Part shown: positions 26,214-33,784 of the stretch, piece by piece
How the letters are laid out: each line of letters begins with the position of its first letter
How positions within the stretch are numbered: the first letter of the stretch is position 1
Assembly: GCA_947498705.1 (NCBI GenBank)
Contig: CANMLW010000009.1
Location: 62,001 to 126,000 of the forward strand
Length of the DNA stretch: 64,000 nucleotides
Direction of reading: 5' to 3'
DNA from: an uncultured Aquimarina sp.
GTDB lineage: Bacteria > Bacteroidota > Bacteroidia > Flavobacteriales > Flavobacteriaceae
The notes under the pieces: generated by a model
The model's input: the letters and a program-made list of their open reading frames with translations, nothing else
Told to the model about the DNA's origin: nothing
Databases searched by the model: none
Program-made: the position numbers and the translations under genes

Positions 26214-27448
26214 TGAGATTATTTAGAAAAAATATTATTTTCTTAGGAAGTGTCATCTTTATTTGTGCAACAAGTATCGCCTTTACGACCTTTTATACAA
26301 AGCCAAAAGAAGTATCAGCAAAATTGGTGAGCACCCAAAAAGTATTTGAAGCTGGAGAGACTATATCTCTGGACTTTGAGCTAAACACTCCCGTAAAAAC
26401 CACGCTTTTTTTACATGCCTCTTTTGGAAGCGCCAACATTGATCCTGTAGAACCTACCACCACTCGATTTGTTATTCCAAGCTTTATTGCTCGTAAAAAA
26501 GGAAAAATATCGTACAAACTAATTTATGAATCAGAGGTTTTGGTAAAGGGAGTGGTCGATGTAATCGCCAATACCAGAACAGAAGTAAGTTTAGAATCGT
26601 ATATAGGTCCTCCTAGTATTGTTGCAGGAGGTAAAGATTATACCATGCATGTGGTGATCCCAACAGATGCCTATGATAATCCTTTTCCAGACAGTACCGT
26701 GGTAGCTATCAAACATCAGTTCATGAAAGTAGAGAATGAAAATACCCTATACAGTAAAGATATGATAGCTTGGAAAAATATATTTTCTTATAAACAATCA
26801 GGAAGATTACTTCTATTTTCTAAAGTGGGGGAGACTGCCTCTAAAGAGTTTTCTGTAGAAATGTATTCAGCACTACCCGAGGATTTTGTGATTAGTAGCG
26901 ATCGAAAACATGTATATGCAGATGGTAATCAAATTACAGAACTAAGCACATCAATTATAAAAGATATGTATGGTAATGTAGTGAGCGACGGTACCCTGGT
27001 TCAATTTGTTATAAAAGATGCTAGTGGCGCTATTTTACAAACACAAGGGAGTACCCTATATGGCAAAGCCGTTGCCAGAGTACTACATCCTGACCACAAG
27101 GATACCTGGCAGATAAAAGCCTATGTATATGGTATGGCAGAGAGTAATGAACTTACACTGTCTTACCAGCCCATTATAGATGACTTTGAAGTAAAATTTG
27201 CAAAAGAAAATCGTGAAATTGTAGTGGGACCACTGGTAAGTTTTATGCAGCAGTTGATTCCAGACGGTGCTACTGTAAAGCTTATGATTTTTAAAGAACA
27301 AAAAAAGATAGATACCAAAATTAGTACCTCGTCCAATGGTAAGGTTAGGTTTTTACTAAAGGATGGATTTTATGAGGCAGGAATTTATGATATTCATATA
27401 TCGGCACTAGGAGTACAAAAAAAATATAAGAAAGTATTATTGCAATGA
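26213..27448 (+). CDS. Membrane-anchored beta-sandwich protein of the polysaccharide operon, function unknown
   Basis: 411 residues: an N-terminal signal anchor (IIFLGSVIFICATSIAFTTF), then an all-beta periplasmic region that looks like four Ig/macroglobulin-like domains (for example VFEAGETISLDFELN, VFADG-like YADGNQITELSTSIIKD as in bacterial invasin repeats, and the final domain with RFLLKDGFYEAGIYDI). There are no catalytic motifs. Its ATG overlaps the preceding stop (TAATG) and its own stop overlaps the next ATG, so the three proteins are translated together and probably form a complex. A scaffold for the hydrolase and polymerase is a reasonable guess. Confidence 0.6.
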   Translation: MRLFRKNIIFLGSVIFICATSIAFTTFYTKPKEVSAKLVSTQKVFEAGETISLDFELNTPVKTTLFLHASFGSANIDPVEPTTTRFVIPSFIARKKGKISYKLIYESEVLVKGVVDVIANTRTEVSLESYIGPPSIVAGGKDYTMHVVIPTDAYDNPFPDSTVVAIKHQFMKVENENTLYSKDMIAWKNIFSYKQSGRLLLFSKVGETASKEFSVEMYSALPEDFVISSDRKHVYADGNQITELSTSIIKDMYGNVVSDGTLVQFVIKDASGAILQTQGSTLYGKAVARVLHPDHKDTWQIKAYVYGMAESNELTLSYQPIIDDFEVKFAKENREIVVGPLVSFMQQLIPDGATVKLMIFKEQKKIDTKISTSSNGKVRFLLKDGFYEAGIYDIHISALGVQKKYKKVLLQ

Positions 27449-28998
27449 TACATAAGAACAGAACTATATACAGATCACTTATCATAGGTTCCTTTATAGG
27501 AGTTCTTATGATACTCATTTTTGGTATCAGTCAAATATTATCTTACCTAAATACGGGGGCAGATCGAAGCACGATGTTACATCAAAGCTTACAAAAAGAA
27601 AAAGTATATTTTCCTAAGCTGGTATGGAAAGATACCCTAAACCCTGGGAGACCTATAGAAAAACAAACCCTGTTAGATATCGAACAGGATTATCTGAATG
27701 CCTGGTATATACGTAATGTGGCTTACCAAACAAATACCATAGATGGAGTCGAAGATTATTATACCAAAAATGCAAGACAGCATATTTATAATTTGGTTGC
27801 TTATAATCGGGATCGCGATATTGAGATACATAGCACCACACTAGACCATAGTATTTCATTAGATTTCTATAGTGCAGATGGTCAGTTGGCGGTCATAAGC
27901 GATAACCAAGTACAAGAATACCAGCGAGTATACCAAAAGCAACAATTACAGCTAGAAGAAAAATTACAATCTAATTATCAAATGCTCTTACTGCTCGAAG
28001 ATGGCTTTTGGCGAATTCGGCATATGGTCAAAAAAAGTGTAGATGACAGAAAATTGATAAATAGGACTCAAGAGAATGGCTTTGCCAATATCATTGACGG
28101 TAAAATATATCTAAACGATAAACAATATAAGATAAAGGGAATCAATTACTACCCCCAGGAAACTCCTTGGAATATGTTTGGAGACCATTTTGATAGCAAG
28201 GTCATCGCCAAAGATTTTGATATAATCAAAAAGGCAGGTCTTAATACCATTCGAATTTTTGTGCCATATAAAATTTTTGGTAAAGGAAAAGTACGTCCAG
28301 AGATGTTAGATCAATTCGGACAGGTATTGGATAGTGCAGCTTCTAAAAACCTGCAAGTTATCGTTACTCTCTTTGATTTTTATGGAGATTATTCTGTATT
28401 AGATTGGACACTCACCCATCGACATGCAGAGCAAATAGTAAGTTCTTTTAAAGATCATAAAGCTATTTTGGCTTGGGATATCAAGAACGAGCCTAATCTG
28501 GACTTTGCATCCAGAAAAAAAGAAAATGTAGTGGCTTGGTTAAGTGAGATGATCGATCAAATAAGACAATACGATTCTAATCATTTAATAACCATAGGTT
28601 GGTCTGATATGACGTCTGCAACTATATTACAAAATAAAGTAGATATGGTATCCTTTCATTATTATAAAAATATAGATGATTTTGAAACCAACTATCAGCA
28701 ATTGGTTTCAAAAATTGATAAGCCACTGGTACTACAAGAATTTGGATTGTCATCGAGTAGAGGGTTATGGAGTCCTTTTGGTGCTTCAGAAAAAACACAA
28801 GCTCATTATTATGAGCAGTTTCAGAAAATCAACCAGCAAAATGACATACACTATCTTTCCTGGACATTGTATGATTTTAAAGAAGTACCAAGTAGTGTAG
28901 TCGGTAAATTACCCTGGCGAAAACATAAACAAAAACACTTTGGGTTTATAGATAGTAACGGAAAGAAGAAACCTGCTTTTGAGTTTATAAGGGAATAA
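27445..28998 (+). CDS. Membrane-anchored GH5-like glycoside hydrolase
   Basis: 517 residues. One TM helix (~10-32) is followed by an NTF2-like domain (~75-200, starting LLDIEQDYLNAWYIRN), similar in kind to that of the 1029-residue neighbour. The (beta/alpha)8 catalytic domain spans ~210-515. The GH-A clan acid/base is Glu349 in WDIKNEPN and the nucleophile is Glu432 in LQEFG; both are intact, and HYYKNIDDF precedes the nucleophile. The 5' end overlaps the previous gene by 4 bp. Anchored hydrolases of polysaccharide loci (as in Pel, alginate or cellulose systems) trim or clear polymer in the periplasm. The substrate linkage cannot be told. Confidence 0.8.
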   Translation: MIHKNRTIYRSLIIGSFIGVLMILIFGISQILSYLNTGADRSTMLHQSLQKEKVYFPKLVWKDTLNPGRPIEKQTLLDIEQDYLNAWYIRNVAYQTNTIDGVEDYYTKNARQHIYNLVAYNRDRDIEIHSTTLDHSISLDFYSADGQLAVISDNQVQEYQRVYQKQQLQLEEKLQSNYQMLLLLEDGFWRIRHMVKKSVDDRKLINRTQENGFANIIDGKIYLNDKQYKIKGINYYPQETPWNMFGDHFDSKVIAKDFDIIKKAGLNTIRIFVPYKIFGKGKVRPEMLDQFGQVLDSAASKNLQVIVTLFDFYGDYSVLDWTLTHRHAEQIVSSFKDHKAILAWDIKNEPNLDFASRKKENVVAWLSEMIDQIRQYDSNHLITIGWSDMTSATILQNKVDMVSFHYYKNIDDFETNYQQLVSKIDKPLVLQEFGLSSSRGLWSPFGASEKTQAHYYEQFQKINQQNDIHYLSWTLYDFKEVPSSVVGKLPWRKHKQKHFGFIDSNGKKKPAFEFIRE

Positions 28999-29046
28999 TA
29001 CTATTTTTAGAATAAAATTATCTACTAAACTTATCACTTATAATGG

Positions 29047-29098
29047 GTAAGTGCTAGGCGAACCATATAAATATAAAGCTTACCAAGCACTTACTTTT
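29047..29098 (+). terminator. Terminator of the 23124-28998 operon
   Basis: GTAAGTGCTAGG (29047-29058) pairs with CCAAGCACTTAC (29083-29094), 11 of 12, followed by TTTT. It lies ~50 bp beyond the hydrolase stop. Confidence 0.6.
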
Positions 29099-29166
29099 AA
29101 CGTGAATATCGATATAACTTAAATGCTAACATTAGCATAATTGTTTAATAATAATTTTGTTATGTT

Positions 29167-29250
29167 TCCTCTCTCTCGGGGAGAGGATTAAGGTGAGTGA
29201 AAACTATTGTAGAAAACCCTCATCCTTACCTTCTCCCTCAGAGAGAAGGA
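29167..29250. repeat. REP/BIME-like inverted pair
   Basis: Two small GC-rich hairpins face each other: CCTCTCTCTCGGGGAGAGG (29168-29186) followed by ATTAAGGTGAG, and the mirror form CTCATCCTTA (from 29219) followed by CTTCTCCCTCAGAGAGAAGG. The arrangement is that of REP pairs mobilised by RAYT transposases in other bacteria. No RAYT gene is in the window. Confidence 0.55.
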
Positions 29251-29335
29251 ACTAATTAATATAATACTCAGTCAGTTTTAAGCCAAATTCACGTTACGTT
29301 TAGTAACTCAGAAAAGTATACTTAAAAATAACATT

Positions 29336-29503
29336 CTAATGCCTGGGAGAGCATACTCGTTCACCAGTACAGGTATTTCTACGACATACCCTAAATGCGC
29401 TTATAGAAACAATTTTCCATTCACATTCTGATCCTCCTTGTATGGTTAATTGTGCTTGTTTAGAGATTTCTTTTACTCCGTTAATTTTGATCAAAGTTTT
29501 CAT
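29336..29503 (-). CDS. Small double-glycine-leader, cysteine-containing peptide (bacteriocin/RiPP-like precursor)
   Basis: This 55-residue ORF starts ATG at 29503 and ends TAG at 29336. The first 24 residues (MKTLIKINGVKEISK...LTIQGG) have the form of a Bacteroidota double-glycine leader: hydrophobic residues spaced along a helix and Gly23-Gly24 at the cut site. The remaining 31 residues are basic and carry Cys27, Cys40, Cys45 and Cys51, with the patterns VCRRNTC and RVCSPRH. Such peptides are usually cleaved and exported by peptidase-containing ABC transporters. No transporter or modification enzyme is nearby, so it may be an orphan exported through a distant system. It sits between the polysaccharide genes and a GT4 gene, with a terminator upstream. 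Confidence 0.65.
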   Translation of the reverse strand: MKTLIKINGVKEISKQAQLTIQGGSECEWKIVSISAFRVCRRNTCTGERVCSPRH

Positions 29504-29820
29504 AATATTAGGTTTTAAGATTTCTTAAAACTACTACTTATCTAGCTTCTTATTTTTTGTTTTGTATGTACTGTAGCTCATAATGTACAAGAGGTAGGTT
29601 TCAATGTATAAATGGTAATATGGGATATAATATTCTCCTAACTTCTCATGTTAGTGTGTCTTACTCTTGTTACAATAAAGGTTTGGTTCGCAAAGAAAAA
29701 GTGTTCAAAAAACGGTTTTCAAAATAAAAAAACACTCTTTACATATAGAAAAGAGTGTTTTACAATAATGACGAATTAGCCTGGTTCTGGGGTGTCCTAC
29801 CCACATGGGGAGTAAAAGGT
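29504..29820. other. Gap between the small peptide gene and GT4 gene
   Basis: This interval should hold the peptide's promoter on the minus strand; I found no clean TAnnTTTG box. It contains the terminator at 29727-29761. No further ORF is credible. Confidence 0.4.
29727..29761 (-). terminator. Terminator downstream of the GT4 gene (bidirectional form)
   Basis: AAAAACACTCTTT and AAAGAGTGTTTT flank a short loop, giving a stem with A-run on one side and T-run on the other. It lies 60 bp after the stop of the minus-strand glycosyltransferase at 29821 and isolates the small peptide gene from it. Confidence 0.75.
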
Positions 29821-31035
29821 TTATATCGAAGCTCCTTTATATATTTTTTTGGCTTCTGATTTTTGCTGTATAATGCTGTTAAATTGTTCGAGGTACATGG
29901 CTGTAATTTTACTCATAGGTAAGGCCGTAGCCGCTTTGTAGTTTGCGCTTCCTAACTCGATACGATAATTGGGATCGAGTACAATTTTTTCTATGGCATG
30001 AGCAAGACTATCTACATTGGTAGAGTCAAAGAATTCACCACGGTACCCTTCTTCTTTTACCAATAAACTAAGGTCTCCTAGATCTGGCATCACAACAGCT
30101 TTGCCATAGCTCCCAGCCTGGTGTAATACTCCAGAGCTACCCGTTGTAGAGGTGTAAGGAAAAACTACCATGGCACTTTCTTTAAAGATACGTGGTACAT
30201 CAGCCTCTTCTACATAACCGGTAAATCGAAGTTGAGGTACATTGGCATATTTTTCTTTCATAGACTGTAAATACCCTATAGCATTAGGGTTATCGGTACC
30301 CGCAATTACAATTTCTAATGTTTTTGAGGTTCTTGCACGTATTTTTTCTACTGCTTCGATTAGAATTTCAACTTTTTTATACGTACCAAATTTCCCAAAA
30401 GTCATAATTTGTAAAGGCCCTGTGGGTAGGGTATAATTCGGCTCTTCTGGTAACTCGAAAGTACCATGCGGGATTTGTACAATGTTAGAGACTTTATATT
30501 TCTTTTTTAATATATGTGCATATTTATCAATGGTAACGGCAACCATATCGGCAGATAGGATAAATCGAGTTAATAAGGTGCCTATACCGTTATATATTTT
30601 TTGCAAGATTTTGTTTTTTGTAAACCCAGAACTTTCCAGATCTACCTGCTCCATGATATTATGTAACAATACAATGGTAGGAATATTAAACAATACGCAT
30701 AGTTTGGGTAATAATAGTCCTAAAGCAGCGGCTATTTTTCGATCTCCAAACTTCATGAATTGTAAATTAAACAGGATGGCATCAGGTCGTGTTTCTCTAA
30801 CTGCTTTCATCACTGTAAATAGGTTGGTATAGCGATTAAACTTCCAACATTGTTTAACGGTGACCTTACACCCATTTTGATCAAGGTTGGTATTCGCTTT
30901 GGCAGGCAAAACATCGGTAAGTAAGACAAGTTCAGAAACCTCTGTCTGTTGTCTAAAATGCTTTATCAGGTGGTAGGCATATTCGTTTAAAGTTACCTGG
31001 CTAGGTGGGTAGGCGGTTACAATGGCTAATTTCAT
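29821..31035 (-). CDS. Family 4 glycosyltransferase
   Basis: 404 residues, GT-B fold. The N-terminal domain begins KLAIVTAYPPSQVTLNEYAYHLI, as in many sugar-nucleotide GT4 enzymes. The C-terminal domain has MTFGKFGTYKKVEILIEA (donor site) and PYTSTTGSSGVLHQAGSYGKAVV, where the usual EGFG-like acidic motif is replaced by TTGSSG, as in some GT4 members. It is cytoplasmic. It likely adds sugars to the lipid-linked polysaccharide precursor for the flippase at 32091. One strong LytTR-like half-site (GGACGAATGG) occurs at 31134-31143 in its upstream gap, but without a good partner. Confidence 0.88.
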   Translation of the reverse strand: MKLAIVTAYPPSQVTLNEYAYHLIKHFRQQTEVSELVLLTDVLPAKANTNLDQNGCKVTVKQCWKFNRYTNLFTVMKAVRETRPDAILFNLQFMKFGDRKIAAALGLLLPKLCVLFNIPTIVLLHNIMEQVDLESSGFTKNKILQKIYNGIGTLLTRFILSADMVAVTIDKYAHILKKKYKVSNIVQIPHGTFELPEEPNYTLPTGPLQIMTFGKFGTYKKVEILIEAVEKIRARTSKTLEIVIAGTDNPNAIGYLQSMKEKYANVPQLRFTGYVEEADVPRIFKESAMVVFPYTSTTGSSGVLHQAGSYGKAVVMPDLGDLSLLVKEEGYRGEFFDSTNVDSLAHAIEKIVLDPNYRIELGSANYKAATALPMSKITAMYLEQFNSIIQQKSEAKKIYKGASI

Positions 31036-31274
31036 CTGTATAATGTTTTTTGGGTTTTATTTTCTTAAAAACAGACAGAGACGAATTAAAATCGGGAAGA
31101 AATCTTATTGGTTAACAGGTTTCAAGATTTTAAGGACGAATGGGGTACGTCATTTTTGATTAATTTACTTTACTTAAATTTAACATATATTGGTAAAATA
31201 AACAACTTATATGTAAGAATTTAGTAAAATATTTGTACGAATAGTTAAAAATGTCTGTTATGAATCATTTGGGT

Positions 31275-31577
31275 TTAATAATCTTCTCTAAAAATGTGGT
31301 TCACCTTGTTTTTTCTAAAGGCTTGAGCAATTATAGTATTATCCTTACCCAATACAAATAGTATTTTACTTCTTCTGTTTGCTTTTGCATAAATGTTTTT
31401 TAATACTTTTACTGCTTTTTGATCGATTTGTTTTACTTTTTTTAAAGACATCACCACTTCTTCATAGTGATCCAGTAAATAATTAAAGTGCTTTTCTACT
31501 TGTTCTGTGTTTTCTAAAGTAAAATTTCCTATTACTTCGAATGTTCCTGCTGTATTTATTATTTGTAGTTTCATCAT
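31275..31577 (-). CDS. STAS-domain protein 1
   Basis: A 100-residue single STAS domain (anti-sigma-factor-antagonist fold): beta-strand TFEVIGNFTLENTEQVEKHF, then EEVVMSLKKVKQIDQKAVKVLKNIY. The phosphorylatable Ser/Thr expected at the loop before helix 2 (D-x-S/T-G) is replaced: the motif reads KQIDQKAV. It is therefore probably not switched by a Ser kinase like SpoIIAA. It is a paralogue of the protein at 31680-31976, in the same direction, separated by a hairpin. A role in controlling polysaccharide genes or enzymes is inferred from location. Confidence 0.8.
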   Translation of the reverse strand: MMKLQIINTAGTFEVIGNFTLENTEQVEKHFNYLLDHYEEVVMSLKKVKQIDQKAVKVLKNIYAKANRRSKILFVLGKDNTIIAQAFRKNKVNHIFREDY

Positions 31578-31604
31578 TATTTTATTTTGAGGGTGGATAT
31601 TTTT

Positions 31605-31680
31605 ATACCAGTTCTGATTTGAATTTGCTCATAAGAAAACAATGCCGTTTTATTGGGTAAATTCAAGTTAGAAATGGTAT
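31605..31680. repeat. 76-bp inverted repeat between the two STAS genes
   Basis: The 22-bp left arm (ATACCAGTTCTGATTTGAATTT, given in two parts as ATACCAGTTCTG and ATTTGAATTT) is mirrored at 31659-31680 with three mismatches. The tips ATACCA/TGGTAT are the same as those of the MITE at 2701-2861 and the hairpin at 33363-33411. It may be a short relative of that MITE or a transcript-stabilising/attenuating hairpin between the paralogues. No clear target duplication. Confidence 0.55.
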
Positions 31681-31976
31681 TACACAAAATCGCTTTTAAG
31701 TAGGTAGCTTACCTTACCAAATGCAGTGTTTATTTTTTTATTTTCTTTACCAATCACATAAAAAATCTTATTGTTTTTCATCGCGTTTTTAAAAAGCTTG
31801 GTCAATGTTAAAACACCAGAAGCATCAATCTTTTTTACTTTATCAATACACACGATGATCTTATCTGTTTTGGTTAATAGTTTTTCGAAATGATGTTGTA
31901 AAGAGGTAGCATTCTCTGCCACAATATTTCCTTTAATTTCGAAAATTCCTTGGTTTTTTATAATTTGAATCGCCAT
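31680..31976 (-). CDS. STAS-domain protein 2
   Basis: A 98-residue STAS domain: FEIKGNIVAENATSLQHHF, then IIVCIDKVKKIDASGVLTLTKLF. Here the canonical D-A-S-G motif is present (Ser about residue 54), so this copy could be controlled by phosphorylation, unlike the paralogue at 31275, which has DQKA. The pair may act as switchable and fixed partners of an anti-sigma or serine kinase, though none is encoded here. It is preceded by a LytTR-type promoter (site c) and probably co-transcribed with the second copy. Confidence 0.85.
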   Translation of the reverse strand: MAIQIIKNQGIFEIKGNIVAENATSLQHHFEKLLTKTDKIIVCIDKVKKIDASGVLTLTKLFKNAMKNNKIFYVIGKENKKINTAFGKVSYLLKSDFV

Positions 31977-32006
31977 AACTTGTTTATTTATAAGTTGTTA
32001 TTGATT

Positions 32007-32076
32007 CAAAGATGCTTCGTTTTTCTTATTTAAATCGGTCAAATAAGGTAGATGGTAAATTACTATCGACGAATGG
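32007..32076 (-). promoter_or_regulatory. LytTR-type promoter of the STAS pair (site c)
   Basis: On the minus strand: CCATTCGTCG (32076-32067) and CCATCTACCT (32055-32046), starts 21 bp apart. Then CATCTTTG (32014-32007), one base off TAnnTTTG, 39 bp from the proximal repeat as at sites a and b. The first STAS start codon is 31 bp further on. Confidence 0.65.
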
Positions 32077-32090
32077 AAAGAATACTTCGT

Positions 32091-33335
32091 TTAGCTTTTT
32101 TTGGTAAGTTTTTGATACCCGAAAAAATAGCAAATCTGAAATATCAAAAGAATGGCCATCGCAATGATTTGCATGATAACAACATCTGATAAAGTATTGT
32201 GAAACAGAACAATGAGTACTACTTGCGAAATTCCTAGCAATGCAGATAAGACGACAGGTATGTATTGGTCTATGGATAGAAAGTAATATGCAAAAATATT
32301 GGAGATGGCAAACAAAGAAGTGGCAACAGCATATTTCCACAATAAAGGAGCAATGCTAATATACGCTTTACCGAACATAAGTTGGATGACCAATTCTGGA
32401 AACAAGTAACACCCTATTACTATACCAGTAGAAAGTAGTGTAATATATCCAACATACTTAAACAATATTGGATAATGGGGTTCTTTGTTTTTTTGTTTTT
32501 CTACTACCTTGGGCAATAAAAGCATCACAAACATCCATGCAACAAAATATACTACACGTCCTATGAGTGCTAACGAGGCATACAAGCCAGCTTCATAGGT
32601 GTCAAAATAATGTTTAACGATTAAGATGTCACTATTGTTAATAATGATTTGAGTAAGCTCATAAAAGGCAGTAAGTAAAAAAAACTTCAGAATGTATTTT
32701 GATTCTGAAACAGGTAAAGTGTACTTCCCTTTAATTTTTAAATCTTTACGGCGAAAAGGTAAAAGTCCGAATAAAAAAGAAATGGTAATTCCTATAGCTA
32801 CCAAAATAGAAGAAGGCAAACTTAACGCATATAAAAGCACCAAGGTAAGAATAAGCCTGCTTAGCATTTCTCCCTGATAGGTAATGGCAAGGCGATCAAA
32901 TTTTTTCTTTCCCTGAAATACTCCCCGATTAACACTCATAATAAAATAAATAGGTACACCAATACCAAAAACAAAAAACATCGTTGATGATTGTGTATTA
33001 AAAAGGAGTTGTAGTTTTTTTGAGAACAGAATCAATAACAAACCTAATAGTACCCCTATGCTAATAGAATACCGATACGTAATGGCAATAAAACTCTTAA
33101 ATAAATTGTGTTCTAATAGAACAGAGAATTTTGCAGTAGCCAACTGAAAAGTCATTGCTACAAATGATAAAACTAACAGAAAAGTAATTAACAAGGCCGC
33201 ATCTGCAAATTGTTCTGGCCCAAGAATTCGTCCTAAAATTAAATTATATAAATAATTACCTCCATTAACTACAATAACACTAATCATGAACTTTTGCTCT
33301 GCAGTTAGTTTCTTGAAAACGGTATTTATAATCAT
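32091..33335 (-). CDS. Polysaccharide flippase (Wzx/MOP superfamily)
   Basis: 414 residues with twelve evenly spaced hydrophobic helices and few charges, the layout of Wzx-type lipid-linked oligosaccharide translocases (Polysacc_synt). The N-terminal region FMISVIVVNGGNYLYNLILGRILGP, split here for length (positions ~17-40), matches the family start. It also resembles PelG in size. It moves undecaprenyl-linked glycan to the periplasmic face, where the GT-C-like protein at 23124 could act. It is divergent from the TPR/barrel gene at 33785 with a 449-bp gap. Confidence 0.88.
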   Translation of the reverse strand: MIINTVFKKLTAEQKFMISVIVVNGGNYLYNLILGRILGPEQFADAALLITFLLVLSFVAMTFQLATAKFSVLLEHNLFKSFIAITYRYSISIGVLLGLLLILFSKKLQLLFNTQSSTMFFVFGIGVPIYFIMSVNRGVFQGKKKFDRLAITYQGEMLSRLILTLVLLYALSLPSSILVAIGITISFLFGLLPFRRKDLKIKGKYTLPVSESKYILKFFLLTAFYELTQIIINNSDILIVKHYFDTYEAGLYASLALIGRVVYFVAWMFVMLLLPKVVEKQKNKEPHYPILFKYVGYITLLSTGIVIGCYLFPELVIQLMFGKAYISIAPLLWKYAVATSLFAISNIFAYYFLSIDQYIPVVLSALLGISQVVLIVLFHNTLSDVVIMQIIAMAILLIFQICYFFGYQKLTKKS

Positions 33336-33784
33336 ATTGAAAAAGGTACTCTTTTTTAAAAAACTACTATACCAAAGGGTAGTTAGTTTATTAGTTTAAT
33401 GGTATAGTAGTAGATCGGTGTAAATAGAGTATTGAGTTGGTTATTTATATGTATAAACTTTTCTTTATAGCGCTACATGTATTTCCTGGGGTATTTATGG
33501 ACGCCGACACATAAGACAAGTTTATTTTTTGTAATAGTTTATATGATCACGTTGGCATAAAAATAGCATCTGTTTGGTAAAGTTGGTTACGGTTATCTCT
33601 CAATATTTTTACGGAGACCTTAAAATAGTAGGCTGTAACTCAAATAATTTCTAATCTTAATCGTGTTTATAACCAAAAAAAATAACTACGTTAATGATTT
33701 TTAGAAATCTTATTCGATTTTTGATCCCTCTTTTTTAAGATATGCTTACCTTAACAATAGTTAACCAACCTAGTACACAAAAGC
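33336..33784. other. Divergent gap between flippase and outer-membrane TPR protein
   Basis: No ORF. It has a perfect 12-bp inverted repeat, ACTACTATACCA (33363-33374) against TGGTATAGTAGT (33400-33411), whose tips match the 2701 MITE. It also has a sigma-54-type promoter candidate: TTGGCATAAAAATAGCAT (33553-33570), with GG at 33555-33556 and GC at 33567-33568, 12 bp apart and one mismatch from TTGGCA-N6-TTGCA in the -12 part. That promoter would point to the TPR gene at 33785 with a ~200-base leader. Confidence 0.4.

Larger units (their letters stand above)
28999..29335. other. Intergenic region with terminator, palindrome and REP-like pair
   Basis: No ORF. From left: a terminator hairpin (29047-29098), the 16-bp perfect palindrome ATGCTAACATTAGCAT (29123-29138), whose core GCTAATGT matches block A of the 21740/22047 repeats read in reverse, and the BIME-like pair at 29167-29250. 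Confidence 0.5.

Noticed and set aside
31134-31143. GGACGAATGG half-site upstream of the GT4 gene as a further LytTR promoter
   Set aside because: Good single half-site but no partner at 21 bp and no TAnnTTTG box at the expected distance; not counted in the regulon.
32026-32340. 104-codon minus-strand ORF overlapping the flippase
   Set aside because: Out of frame inside the flippase gene and Cys/His-rich by translation of that sequence; a shadow.
33393-33440. AGTTTAATGG and ATTGAGTTGG as LytTR sites upstream of the flippase
   Set aside because: Individually similar to half-sites, but their spacing is not 21 bp and no -7 box fits.
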